Shown here: positions 37,401 to 47,800 of the stretch, piece after piece
Position numbering within the stretch: position 1 is the stretch's first letter
Layout of the letters: the number at the start of each line of letters is the position of its first letter
Assembly: GCA_037101405.1 (NCBI GenBank)
Contig: AP017964.1
Location: forward strand, 310,001 to 374,000
Direction: 5' to 3'
Length of the DNA: 64,000 nucleotides
Source of the DNA: Candidatus Megaera polyxenophila
GTDB taxonomy: Bacteria; Pseudomonadota; Alphaproteobacteria; Rickettsiales; Rickettsiaceae
Translations under genes and position numbers: made by a program
Notes under the pieces: model-generated
What the model was told of the DNA's origin: nothing
What the model saw: the letters and a program-made list of their open reading frames with translations, nothing else
Database searches by the model: none

Positions 37401-40400
37401 TAAAGAAAAAAATAGTAATAAGTATTTAATAGGGTATTGCGTATCAGATAAAAAACTAGATAGTGCTAAGATTATAAGTTATTTAGAAAGTAAAATACCT
37501 GAATATATGATACCTAAGTATTTTGTCTATATAGATAAAATACCACTTACTATTAACGGAAAGTTAGATAAAAGCGCATTGCCTGAACCAGAAATTAATA
37601 GTGAGAATTACGTAGAAGCAAGAAATGAACTTGAGGTTAAGGTACGTAAGATATGGTTTGAGTTATTGAGCTTTGCAAAAGATAAGATAAGTATTACCGA
37701 TGATTTTTTTAGACTAGGTGGAGATAGTATAGTTAGTATACAGTTGGTAAGTAAGTTAAGGCAAGAGTTAGGGTTAACTGTTAGCATTAAAGATATATTT
37801 AAGCATAGAACAATACAAAAGTTATTTGATAATGTCTTAAGTAAATCTTTAGTTAAAGAGATTGAAATAAAAGCTGAACAAAGAATTTTAGGAAGTTCTT
37901 TTGGGTTACTTCCTATACAAAAATGGTTCTTTTCCAATGATTTTATAAGACTAGATCACTGGAACCAATCTTTTTTAATAAGAGTACCTGAATTAGATAT
38001 CGCTAGATTAAAAATTGTTATGGCTAAACTCATAGAACATCATGATATGTTTAGATTAAGATATAATAAAGATCAAATTACAGGAGAATATTATCAGTAC
38101 TACGATACAGTGGTTAAAGCAGAAGATTTAAAATTTTTAGATATAAGATCATTAAATGTACAAGAAGGAAGCAACGAGTTTAAACAACTACTAGATACAG
38201 TGCTAACTGAATGGCAAAGTAACTTTAATATAGAGAAAGGCCCATTATATAGTATAGGTTATATATTTGGTTATAGTGATAAAACAGCTAGAATATATTT
38301 AGCATTACATCATCTGATAATAGATACAGTAAGTTGGAGAATATTAGCTGAAGATTTAAAAAATTTATATGCAGGTAATGAATTAAGCTTGAAAGGGAGT
38401 AACTATCAACAATGGGTAAATGCAATAACAAACTATGGCCTGAGATATGGAGAAGAGAGAAGTTATTGGAATAGTATTATAACTGATAGACAGCTAAGAG
38501 CAACAAGAGAGGTTCATCAAATAAATATAGAGCTAAATGAAAGACAAACTAATCATCTACTAAAAGAAAGTAATAAAGCATACAATACTGAAATAAATGA
38601 TATTTTGCTAACGGCATTGGGGTATGGTTTGAGAGAGATTACAGGTAAGAAAAGGAATTTGGTTACACTAGAAGGACATGGTAGAGAAGAGATCGATGAT
38701 AGTATAGATATAACTAGAACTGTAGGTTGGTTTACTACTATGTACCCTGTAGCAGTAGAGATAACTGATGATATAGAAAGTAGTATAAAAATAGTTAAAG
38801 ATAGTTTAAGGCAAGTTCCAAACAAAGGTATAGGTTATGGAGCTTTAATAGGTTATGGAAAGAAGATATTACCAAAGATTATTTTTAATTATTTAGGTCA
38901 GTTTAATAGGAAACAAGATAGTTGGCAAATCACAGAGGAAAGTAGTGGGATTTCTATTAATAAATTAAATAAAGATTGTAACATAATAAATTTTAACGGT
39001 TTAGTAATAGAAGGTAAACTTAAATTTAATATAGTAAGTAAATTAGATTATAGCAGGAGTATAAAATTAGTTGAGACATTTAAAAATCAATTAATAGCAA
39101 TAATTAAACACACAATCTTTCAATCAAGAAGTTATTTAACAATTAGCGACATAGCAAATATTATAAGTCAGCAATATTTAGATAAGATTCAGGGAGATAA
39201 GGAAGTTCAAGGAGTGTATTTAGCTAATAGTTTACAACAAGGTTTAATTTATCATGCTTTGCATCAAGGTATAATAGATGATGCTTATAAAGTACAAATT
39301 ATATTTGATTATCAAGATAAGATTGATCCTATTATATTAAAACAGGCATGGCAATATGCCCAAAATAAATACCCGAGCTTAAGATTAAGATTTAGCTGGG
39401 AAGAGGAATTAGTACAAATAGTAGATAAGGAATGTGAACTTGATTGGAGATATTTTGACATAAGTAAAGAAAATAACCAAGAAAAACGAATTGAGGAGAT
39501 TAAGAAAAAAGATAGAGAGGAAATATACGATTTAGCGATAAGTAAATTATTTAGGATATGTTTAATTAAAAAAAATGAAGATTTATATACCTGTATTTTT
39601 AGTAATCATCATGTAATCCTTGATGGGTGGAGTATTCCTGTATTATTAAAGTATGTTCATGAAACTTATTTAAAATTATTGCAAGGGCTAGTTGTTGATA
39701 CAAAAGAAGATATTGCTTATATCAAAGCTCAGCAATATTTGCAGCAACATACTAAGAATAATGAGAAATATTGGCAAGAATATTTAAGTAGTATAGAAGT
39801 AAGATTAGATTTAAGCAGCCTAATATTGCAAGAGAAGCAAGATGTAAGATTGCAAGAGTATAAATATATCAAAGATCCTCAAAATCAAAATATAGTTATA
39901 AGAGGTGAATTATATAAACAACTTAAAGATTTAACTCAAGAAGTAGGGATTACATTAAATGCCGTGTTACAGTACATATGGCATAAAGTATTAAGTATTT
40001 ATGGTGATAGTAAACAAACAATAGTAGGAACAACAATATCTGGTCGGAATATTCCGATAGATAATATTGAGCAATCCATAGGATTATATATTAATACTTT
40101 ACCTTTAATGGTTGATCATTCAAAGTATAGAACGGTAATAGAAACGATAAAAATTTTGCAAGATGACATAAATGAGCTTAATAGCAGAAGTGAGACAAAT
40201 TTAGTTAATCTTCAGAAAGAAGGAGATAGGTTGTTTGATAGCTTATTTGTTTATGAGAATTATCCTGATCCGATAGAAAAAGAGAAAGGAGATGGCAATT
40301 TAAAGATGGTTTTCAAAGAAGTAGTTGAGAAGACTGATTATCCTCTAAGTGTGGTAGCGTATGAAACAATTGATAGGCAGGAGTTACTGTTGTCTATTAG

Positions 40401-43400
40401 GTATGCTGGGGAATTATTTAATAATGATACAATATCAGAACTGCTCGAAATAATGGCTAAGATGGTAGAGCAAATAATACATGATCCTGAAGCAAATAGA
40501 TTTGAGCATCTTAATTTGCAAAAATATCAACTGATAACAAAAAGATGGAATTCAACTGAAGTAGAATACTCTATAAGATGTATACATGAATTAATTGAGG
40601 AACAAGTAGAGAAAACACCAGATAATATAGCTGTAGTATATGGAGATACTACAGCTACTTACCAAGAATTAAATGAAAAAGCGAATAGATTGGCTAGTTA
40701 CTTAAGAAGCCTAGGAGTAGTAACTGAGACTCCTGTGGCTATAGTCATGAATAGATCATTAGAAATGATAGTTGCAATTATTGCAATTCTAAAAGCCGGA
40801 GCTACTTATATACCTATCGATCCAGATTTTCCTAAAGAAAGGTTAAAATATATTGTTGAAGACACTAAGGTATTAATATTACTAACTCAAGCTACGTTAA
40901 AAGAAAGTATTGTTGGTTTATGTAAAATCGTTATTGAAGTAAATGCAAAGGATTTTCATAAATATTCTGAGCTTAATCACACTAACAGTGTCTCAATTAA
41001 GAATCTAGCTTATATAATTTATACTTCTGGATCGACAGGTATTCCTAAAGGAGTAATGATAACACACGAAAGTCTGAATAATTATATTCAATATAGCAAA
41101 AGCAAGTATGATATAGCTAATGGCAAGGTGATACTACATTCGTCAATTGCATTTGATATGAGTATTACTAGTATTTTTCTACCGTTAGTGCAAGGAGATA
41201 CAATTGAGATTATTGCTGAAGGAAATGAGCTTGAGGATTTACAAAATAAGTTACAGAGTGAAGATACTCTAAATATGGTTAAGTTAACACCTACTCATTT
41301 AAAAGCTTTAAGAGAAAATGTAAATGGTAAGATACTAAGCAATAAAGCAAAATTGATTATAGGAGGTGAGAGTTTATCATGGGAAGATATTAAACCATGG
41401 CTCAATGATCATAGAAAAATATTTAATGAATATGGCCCTACTGAAACTACTGTAGGATGCTGTGTTTATGAAATTAACCATTTAGATAGTAGAGCATCTG
41501 TGTCAATAGGTAAACCTATTGACAATATGAAAATATATATTTTAGATAAGAAGTTAAATCCAGTGCCGATAGGAGTAAGAGGAGAAATATATATAAGTGG
41601 TATAGGATTAGCAAGAGGTTATTTAAATAGAGCAGATTTAACAGCTGAAAGATTTTTTGCTAACCCTTTTACTGTCGAAGGTGAAAGATTATACAAAACA
41701 GGAGATTTAGGAAGATATTTAATTAACGGTAATATTGAATATTTAGGTAGAAATGATGAGCAGGTAAAAATTAGGGGATATAGAATAGAGTTAGGAGAGA
41801 TAGAAGCGGTATTAAATAAACATGGAGATATTAGTGCTGCTGTAGTGATAGAGAAAGAACAAGAAACAACAAAGTCGTTAGTAGCTTACGTAGTACTAAA
41901 AGAACTAAGTGAAGACAAAAGAGCTTTAATAGATAGTAGTGGTAAAGAGTTTAATATTTGTGCTGTAGCAGAAGAGGTAACAGAATCATTAGGTAATACT
42001 CTCGCAAGAGTATTACCTGAATACATGATACCTAAGCATTTTGTATATTTAAATAGAATACCGTTAACAAGTAATGGAAAGCTAGACCGTAGAGCGTTAC
42101 CTGAACCAGAAGTACAAAGTCAGGACAGCTATATAGCTCCAAGAACTGAGTTAGAAAAACAATTATGTGATATTTGGGCTCAAGTGCTTAAACTAGAAAA
42201 AATTAGTATCACTGATAACTTCTTCAGAATTGGTGGTGATTCAATTATTAGTATTCAAGTAATGTCAAAAGCTCGCCAAAAAGGTATCTATTTCTCTGTA
42301 AAAGATATTTTTAGTTATCCTAGTGTGATCGAACTTACAGTTAATGTCAAAACAGAAGAAAAAAAACCTAAAATTGATCAAACGCTTATTAAAGGTAAGA
42401 TTATGTTGACTCCTATCCAACATTGGTTCTTCGCCAAAAACTTGCCGAATAACAATTATTTTAATCAATCAATATTACTACAACCAAAGAAAAAGTTGCA
42501 ACTTTACATTATTAAACAATCATTTATGTTATTAAGGCATCACCATGATATTTTAAGGTGTTGTTATAATAACCATCATAATCAATGGCAACAAATATGT
42601 CTTCAGGAAGAAATCGATACTGTTGAATATATTGATCTATCGGTACAAGAAGATGAAACTGATATTACTACAAAAATAGAAAACTATAGTAATAAAATTC
42701 AAGCAAGCTTAGATATTAACAAGGGAATAATAATGAAGGTTTTGTTATTTGATTTAGTTAAATCACAACGTTTGTTAATAGTAGTACATCACTTGGTAAT
42801 AGATAGTGTTTCATGGAGAATCTTACTCGAGGATCTAGAGAGTTTTTATAGTCAATTAGAGAAAAGGTCAGAAGTACAATTTCCTAATAAAACTTATTCC
42901 TATAAACAATGGTCTCAAATTTTAGCAGACTATGCTTATTCAGCCACTTTAAAAAAAGAAATACCTTATTGGCAAGAGTTAGAAAAAAACATTCAACCTA
43001 TTGAAACAGATTTTAATTTAGGAGCTTATTTAGAGATAAATAGCCACAATGTTGAAATATCTTTAAATAAAGATAAAACTCTCGCTTTATTGCAAAAAGT
43101 ACATAAGGCTTATAGAACAGAGATTAGTGATATTTTATTAACAGCTTTGGTATTAGGATTTGGAGATTTGACAGGAAATTATACTCTAAATATTGCCTTT
43201 GAAGGACATGGTAGAGAAGAGATAATAGAAGGGATTGATTTATCAAGAACTATAGGATGGTTTACTACTATTTTTCCCGTCGTACTAGTAGTAGATAATC
43301 CTAACGATTTAGAAAGAGCAATTAAAATAATAAAAGAAAATATAAGAACTATACCGAATAAAGGAATAGGATATGGTATTATCAAACACTTGAGACCTAA

Positions 43401-43791
43401 AGTGTTAACTAAAAATAAATCTCCTCAAATTATTTTTAATTATCTTGGCAGGTGGGATAATGTGACATCTCTAAATAATTTATTTAGCTTTGCCCCAGAG
43501 TCAAGTGGTCGAAATGTTGCACAAGAAAACATACTGGATTACGTGATTTCAATTAATGCTGAAGTAAAAAATGACATAATGCATTTTTTTTGGACTGCTA
43601 GTAGCAATCATTATTATCCAGAGACAATTAATAAAATTGTACATTATTTTATTCAAAGGCTAAATCAATTAATAGAGCATTGTTGTCAAGATGATGTTTA
43701 TGGTTATACTCCATCTGATTTTGATTTAGTTACTTTAAAACAAGATCAGTTGGAGAAGAAATTAAATATTTTATCAGTAAAGAGAAAATAA
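34444..43791 (+). CDS. NRPS 2: (dock)-C-A-T-E-C-A-T-E (modules 3 and 4)
   Basis: 3115 residues. A short N-terminal segment (~1-55, MLEKIDKLYSLIFNGFKFKV) looks like a TubC-type docking domain. Then come C3 (IPLSFAQERLSF ~72, HHIAFDGW ~205, L-type), A3 (YTSGTTGNPKGVM ~716, YYGPTE ~849), T3 (GGDSI ~1092) and E3 (HHLIIDTVSWR ~1289). C4 (HHVILDGW ~1722, D-type), A4 (~2045-2560), T4 (GGDSI ~2597) and E4 (HHLVIDSVSWR ~2782) follow. The pocket code of A3 reads D-V-S-Y-I-A-Y-I-Y (not assigned); A4 is the same Asn-like code as A2. The two E domains predict D-residues at positions 3 and 4. C4-A4 is almost identical to C2-A2 of NRPS 1, with two amino-acid differences that I can see (R/G and Y/H). Confidence 0.95.
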   Translation: MLEKIDKLYSLIFNGFKFKVDKGNLDVSVPKKISDHYRIFAKEFISNNKDFIVSTFSNTNSNILHFDFNNCLIPLSFAQERLSFIDKYEGGTNAYNISLVFTLSLNDELVIKSLKQSINDIVERHEILRSVIKEDDQGNRWQLVKQLDKCPLNISLVKVRDQDELSQEISKAVNYVYNLSSEYPIKINLYEQELMDKKYYLSIVIHHIAFDGWSINVLLAELAELYQYHYKIAQGEKVTLELLPLNIQYRDFTLWQKNYLKEERLKKQLNYWKNKLSNYETLCLVTDKPRPIEFDYNGEDIFFEIKANLSRKLRQLAKDLEVSLYSLLIAGYCLLLKIYSNQNDIIVGIPVANRHYDKVENLIGFFVNSLSLRIKINDTLSIKEYIKEVSQELIEAQLCQDLPFERLVEELKVEKDISRHPIFQIMFGTQQFEIKINDQSKLEQDKNSSLANILSRYEEDYGYKIAKFDLSTFIDDNREKLKGSFNYATSLYSEETIKGFIETYQNILAQFGELVNNSQDKIKINEINYLSKQKHKLIVDEWNKTKRDFLEDKTIHRLFEEQVIKTPDSIALIYEDIKLTYSELNARVNRLANYLRQYKIEPGTLVVLCLDRNENILISILGILKAGGAYVPIDTNYPDQRIKYIIQDINVANRTRKIIKTLVIVNERYKKRLERIVDYIEVLAIDSQILQEQLLYESKRNLVPVVNGNSLAYVIYTSGTTGNPKGVMIEHRGVINTVLSLQSVYNFVKGKAVTAFTSYVFDVSVSEFFIALFNGGVLHLLSEKLRTNIKFISEYIIANNINYLYLPPVLLSNLPRLEYKALYGIIYAGEPCDRDTAKYWSSHHKLYNYYGPTETTIYASGKQIICEDVNLIGSPIYNVKIYVLDNNLKLLPIGGVGEIYIGGKGLARGYINRADLTAERFIANPFGNGERLYKTGDIGRYLYDGNIEYLGRSDEQVKIRGYRIELGEIESNLNEFQGIRQSVVTVKEKNSNKYLIGYCVSDKKLDSAKIISYLESKIPEYMIPKYFVYIDKIPLTINGKLDKSALPEPEINSENYVEARNELEVKVRKIWFELLSFAKDKISITDDFFRLGGDSIVSIQLVSKLRQELGLTVSIKDIFKHRTIQKLFDNVLSKSLVKEIEIKAEQRILGSSFGLLPIQKWFFSNDFIRLDHWNQSFLIRVPELDIARLKIVMAKLIEHHDMFRLRYNKDQITGEYYQYYDTVVKAEDLKFLDIRSLNVQEGSNEFKQLLDTVLTEWQSNFNIEKGPLYSIGYIFGYSDKTARIYLALHHLIIDTVSWRILAEDLKNLYAGNELSLKGSNYQQWVNAITNYGLRYGEERSYWNSIITDRQLRATREVHQINIELNERQTNHLLKESNKAYNTEINDILLTALGYGLREITGKKRNLVTLEGHGREEIDDSIDITRTVGWFTTMYPVAVEITDDIESSIKIVKDSLRQVPNKGIGYGALIGYGKKILPKIIFNYLGQFNRKQDSWQITEESSGISINKLNKDCNIINFNGLVIEGKLKFNIVSKLDYSRSIKLVETFKNQLIAIIKHTIFQSRSYLTISDIANIISQQYLDKIQGDKEVQGVYLANSLQQGLIYHALHQGIIDDAYKVQIIFDYQDKIDPIILKQAWQYAQNKYPSLRLRFSWEEELVQIVDKECELDWRYFDISKENNQEKRIEEIKKKDREEIYDLAISKLFRICLIKKNEDLYTCIFSNHHVILDGWSIPVLLKYVHETYLKLLQGLVVDTKEDIAYIKAQQYLQQHTKNNEKYWQEYLSSIEVRLDLSSLILQEKQDVRLQEYKYIKDPQNQNIVIRGELYKQLKDLTQEVGITLNAVLQYIWHKVLSIYGDSKQTIVGTTISGRNIPIDNIEQSIGLYINTLPLMVDHSKYRTVIETIKILQDDINELNSRSETNLVNLQKEGDRLFDSLFVYENYPDPIEKEKGDGNLKMVFKEVVEKTDYPLSVVAYETIDRQELLLSIRYAGELFNNDTISELLEIMAKMVEQIIHDPEANRFEHLNLQKYQLITKRWNSTEVEYSIRCIHELIEEQVEKTPDNIAVVYGDTTATYQELNEKANRLASYLRSLGVVTETPVAIVMNRSLEMIVAIIAILKAGATYIPIDPDFPKERLKYIVEDTKVLILLTQATLKESIVGLCKIVIEVNAKDFHKYSELNHTNSVSIKNLAYIIYTSGSTGIPKGVMITHESLNNYIQYSKSKYDIANGKVILHSSIAFDMSITSIFLPLVQGDTIEIIAEGNELEDLQNKLQSEDTLNMVKLTPTHLKALRENVNGKILSNKAKLIIGGESLSWEDIKPWLNDHRKIFNEYGPTETTVGCCVYEINHLDSRASVSIGKPIDNMKIYILDKKLNPVPIGVRGEIYISGIGLARGYLNRADLTAERFFANPFTVEGERLYKTGDLGRYLINGNIEYLGRNDEQVKIRGYRIELGEIEAVLNKHGDISAAVVIEKEQETTKSLVAYVVLKELSEDKRALIDSSGKEFNICAVAEEVTESLGNTLARVLPEYMIPKHFVYLNRIPLTSNGKLDRRALPEPEVQSQDSYIAPRTELEKQLCDIWAQVLKLEKISITDNFFRIGGDSIISIQVMSKARQKGIYFSVKDIFSYPSVIELTVNVKTEEKKPKIDQTLIKGKIMLTPIQHWFFAKNLPNNNYFNQSILLQPKKKLQLYIIKQSFMLLRHHHDILRCCYNNHHNQWQQICLQEEIDTVEYIDLSVQEDETDITTKIENYSNKIQASLDINKGIIMKVLLFDLVKSQRLLIVVHHLVIDSVSWRILLEDLESFYSQLEKRSEVQFPNKTYSYKQWSQILADYAYSATLKKEIPYWQELEKNIQPIETDFNLGAYLEINSHNVEISLNKDKTLALLQKVHKAYRTEISDILLTALVLGFGDLTGNYTLNIAFEGHGREEIIEGIDLSRTIGWFTTIFPVVLVVDNPNDLERAIKIIKENIRTIPNKGIGYGIIKHLRPKVLTKNKSPQIIFNYLGRWDNVTSLNNLFSFAPESSGRNVAQENILDYVISINAEVKNDIMHFFWTASSNHYYPETINKIVHYFIQRLNQLIEHCCQDDVYGYTPSDFDLVTLKQDQLEKKLNILSVKRK
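40546..41895 (+). repeat. 1350-bp direct repeat, A4 / A7 (partner 51621-52970)
   Basis: A4 of NRPS 2 and A7 of NRPS 3 match at offset 11075; I noticed a single base difference near the end (ACAAAGTCG versus ACAAAATCG). Confidence 0.87.
42013..43757 (+). repeat. 1745-bp direct repeat, T-E (partner 53025-54769)
   Basis: The end of A, T and the whole E domain of modules 4 and 7 match at offset 11012, up to the last few codons of each protein. Confidence 0.88.
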
Positions 43792-43793
43792 TA

Positions 43794-44813
43794 ATGATTA
43801 ATAAATTTAATATTCAGGATCTTTATCCACTTTCACCGATACAATCTGGTTTTTTATTTCAGCATTTATATGCACCGCAATCAGATGCTTATTTTGTTCA
43901 AAGTATATTTTTAATTGATGGAGTAATAGAAACATCTAATTTTAAAATAGCATGGCAAAAAATAATTGATACTTATTCTATTCTAAGAACTGCGTTTTTA
44001 TGGCAAGATGGTGACCAAGCATTACAGTATACTCTAGATCATGCTGAGGTACCTTTTGTATTAGAAGATTGGCAAGATTTTAGTGATATTGAGCAAGAAG
44101 AAAGATTAAAAGATTTTATTGAGCAAGACCGTAAGAAAGGTTTTGATTTAAATAATGTTCCACTTATTAGAATTCATCTTATTCAAAAAAACAGTAATAG
44201 TTATTATTTAGTATGGAGTAATCATCATATTTTACTCGATGGGTGGTCATCTTCTACTATTTTTCATAATTTTCTTAAGTTATATAGAGCATTAAACATT
44301 AATCAAGAATTTCTAATAAAAGAAGATAAGCCTTATAGAGATTATATAGCTTGGCTACAAAAGCAGGATTTAACTAGAGCAGAACAGTTTTGGAAACAGT
44401 ATTTATCTTCTTTAGAAGAACCTACTTATCTTAGTTTTCAACATCTAATTAAAGAAAAACAAAATCAAGATTATAGTATATATTCAGAAGTTTTATCATT
44501 AGATGAAACAAAAAGAATTAAAAATTTTGCTCAAAAGCATGGTTTAACTTTAAACACTATTTTACAAGGAGCAGTAGCAATTGTAGTACAACATTATTTA
44601 CAACAAAAGGAAATTGTCCTAGGTCTTACAGTTTCTGGAAGAAATATAAACCTCACAGGTATTGAAGATATGGTAGGTTTATTTATCAACACGTTACCTT
44701 TAAGAGTACAATTTGAAGAGAATAATATCATTTCTTTTCTAAAAAAGCTTCAAAATGACACACAAAAAATTAATGATTATACTTATACACAACTAGCAGA
44801 TATCCAAAAGTGG
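43794..44813 (+). repeat. about 1.02-kb direct repeat, C5 / C8 (partner 54800-55819)
   Basis: The first third of NRPS 3 and NRPS 4 match from the start codon at offset 11006, except for a divergent patch of about 70 bases at 43993-44065 (54999-55071). Confidence 0.87.
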
Positions 44814-47800
44814 TCTGGTATTGGTGGTGATTTATTTAATTTAACATTTGCCTTTGAAAATTATCCTTTTGATGAAAATGATATTTCTCTAGATTTTCAA
44901 ATTAAGAGAATTAAAAGTATAGAGAAAACTGAATATCCTTTAACTATAATGGCGGGAACTAGTAAACAAACTAATATTGTTTTTAAATATCAAACCATTC
45001 ATTTTGATGAGAAGATTATTGTTAGGTTTGCTGCGCACATTAAGATGATTTTAACTCAATTTATTAGTAAACAATTTTCTATTTCTTCCTTATTGATTCT
45101 AGAAGAAGAGGAAAAGAAGCTACTATTTAAGTTGAATCATACTGAAGTAGAATACCCTATAAGATGTATACATAAATTAATTGAGGAACAAGTAGAGAAA
45201 ACACCAGATAATATAGCTGTAGTATATGGAGATACTACAGCTACTTACCAAGAATTAAATGAAAAAGCGAATAGATTGGCTAGTTACTTAAGAAGCCTAG
45301 GAGTAGTAACCGAGACTCCTGTGGCTATAGTCATGAATAGATCATTAGAAATGATAGTTGCAATTATTGCAATTCTAAAAGCCGGAGCTACTTATATACC
45401 TATCGATCGTAACTTACCAGAAATAAAGCGGCAATTAATTATAGATGATATAGGATCTCCTATAGTGTTAACTGATATACATAATATAGATATGCTGTCT
45501 GCATCTTTTTCTTTATTAATCTGTATTGAAAAAGAAACAAATATAATAGAGAGATTTTCATCTAATAATTTTAATACAGATATTGTACTGCAGAATCTAG
45601 CTTATATAATTTATACTTCTGGATCGACAGGTATTCCTAAAGGAGTAATGATAACACACGAAAGTCTGAATAATTATATTCAATATAGCAAAAGCAAGTA
45701 TGATATAGCTAATGGCAAGGTGATACTACATTCGTCAATTGCATTTGATATGAGTATTACTAGTATTTTTCTACCGTTAGTGCAAGGAGATACAATTGAG
45801 ATTATTGCTGAAGGAAATGAGCTTGAGGATTTACAAAATAAGTTACAGAGTGAAGATACTCTAAATATGGTTAAGTTAACACCTACTCATTTAAAAGCTT
45901 TAAGAGAAAATGTAAATGGTAAGATACTAAGCAATAAAGCAAAATTGATTATAGGAGGTGAGAGCTTATCATGGGAAGATATTAAACCATGGCTCAATGA
46001 TCATAGAAAAATATTTAATGAATATGGCCCTACTGAAACTACTGTAGGATGCTGTGTTTATGAAATTAACCATTTAGATAGTAGAGCATCTGTGTCAATA
46101 GGTAAACCTATTGACAATATGAAAATATATATTTTAGATAAGAAGTTAAATCCAGTGCCGATAGGAGTAAGAGGAGAAATATATATAAGTGGTATAGGAT
46201 TAGCAAGAGGTTATTTAAATAGAGCAGATTTAACAGCTGAAAGATTTTTTGCTAACCCTTTTACTGTCGAAGGTGAAAGATTATACAAAACAGGAGATTT
46301 AGGAAGATATTTAATTAACGGTAATATTGAATATTTAGGTAGAAATGATGAGCAGGTAAAAATTAGGGGATATAGAATAGAGTTAGGAGAGATAGAAGCG
46401 GTATTAAATAAACATAGAGATATTAGTGCTGCTGTAGTGATAGAGAAAGAACAAGAAACAACAAAGTCGTTAGTAGCTTACGTAGTACTAAAAGAACTAA
46501 GTGAAGACAAAAGAGCTTTAATAGATAGTAGTGGTAAAGAGTTTAATATTTGTGCTGTAGCAGAAGAGGTAACAGAATCATTAGGTAATACTCTCGCAAG
46601 AGTATTACCTGAATACATGATACCTAAGTATTTTGTATATTTAAATAGAATACCGTTAACAAGTAATGGAAAGCTAGACCGTAGAGCGTTACCTGAACCA
46701 GAAGTACAAAGTCAGGACAGCTATATAGCTCCAAGAACTGAGTTAGAAAAACAATTATGTGATATTTGGGCTCAAGTGCTTAAACTAGAAAAAATTAGTA
46801 TCACTGATAACTTCTTTAAATTAGGAGGACACTCACTTTCTGCAATGCAGATTGTTTCTCGTATTAGTTATATATATAATATTGATATTCCGCTAAGAAT
46901 TATCTTTGAAAATCCAATTCTAATGGATTTAGCAAATTCAATTCTGTTAAGTCAAAATCGGTTTTTATCTTTATCAGTAATTATACCTCAAGTAAAAAGT
47001 GATTATGTACCATTATCTTTTGCTCAACAACGTCTCTGGTTCCTAGATCAAATTTTGCCTGACATAGCTCTTTATAATATACCAATAGCCTTGAAATTTA
47101 CAGGATTTTTAGATGTCTTAGCATTAGAAAAAGCACTAAATGTTTTAATTAGAAGACATGAGTCGTTAAGAACTATTTTTTCTATTAAAGATGGAGAAGC
47201 TTATCAAGTCATTTTACCTAATCTTGTCCTTGATATAAAAAATAATATTATAGATCTAAGTATGATAGAAAAAGATAAGCAAGAAGCTATGGTAGATCAT
47301 CTCGCAGAAATAGAAGCTAATTATGTCTTTGATTTAACTAGCGGTCCATTGATTAGGAGTAAATTATTAATTTTATCACCTGATATTCATATATTCTTAA
47401 TGACTTTACACCATATAATTTCAGATGGTTGGTCAACTGCTATAATGTTTAAAGAATTGTCTATTTTATATAATTCTTATTTATTAAAAAAAGAAATATT
47501 GTTACCTAAATTATTTGTTCAGTATGCTGATTTCAGTATTTGGCAAAGGTCTTATGTTACGGGAGAAGTATTAGAACGTCAGTTAGATTATTGGAAGCAA
47601 CAATTAGCTGATATTCCGATAAAGTTAAATTTACCAACAGATAAAGTCAGACCAAAAGAATTAAATTATAGAGGAAAAAATTATCGCTATAATATTTCAA
47701 ATGATACTAGAGACAAGTTAAGGAATTTATCAAACTTGCATCAAGTATCCTTATTTATGGTATTACTCAGTATTTTTAAAATACTTTTACACAAATATAC

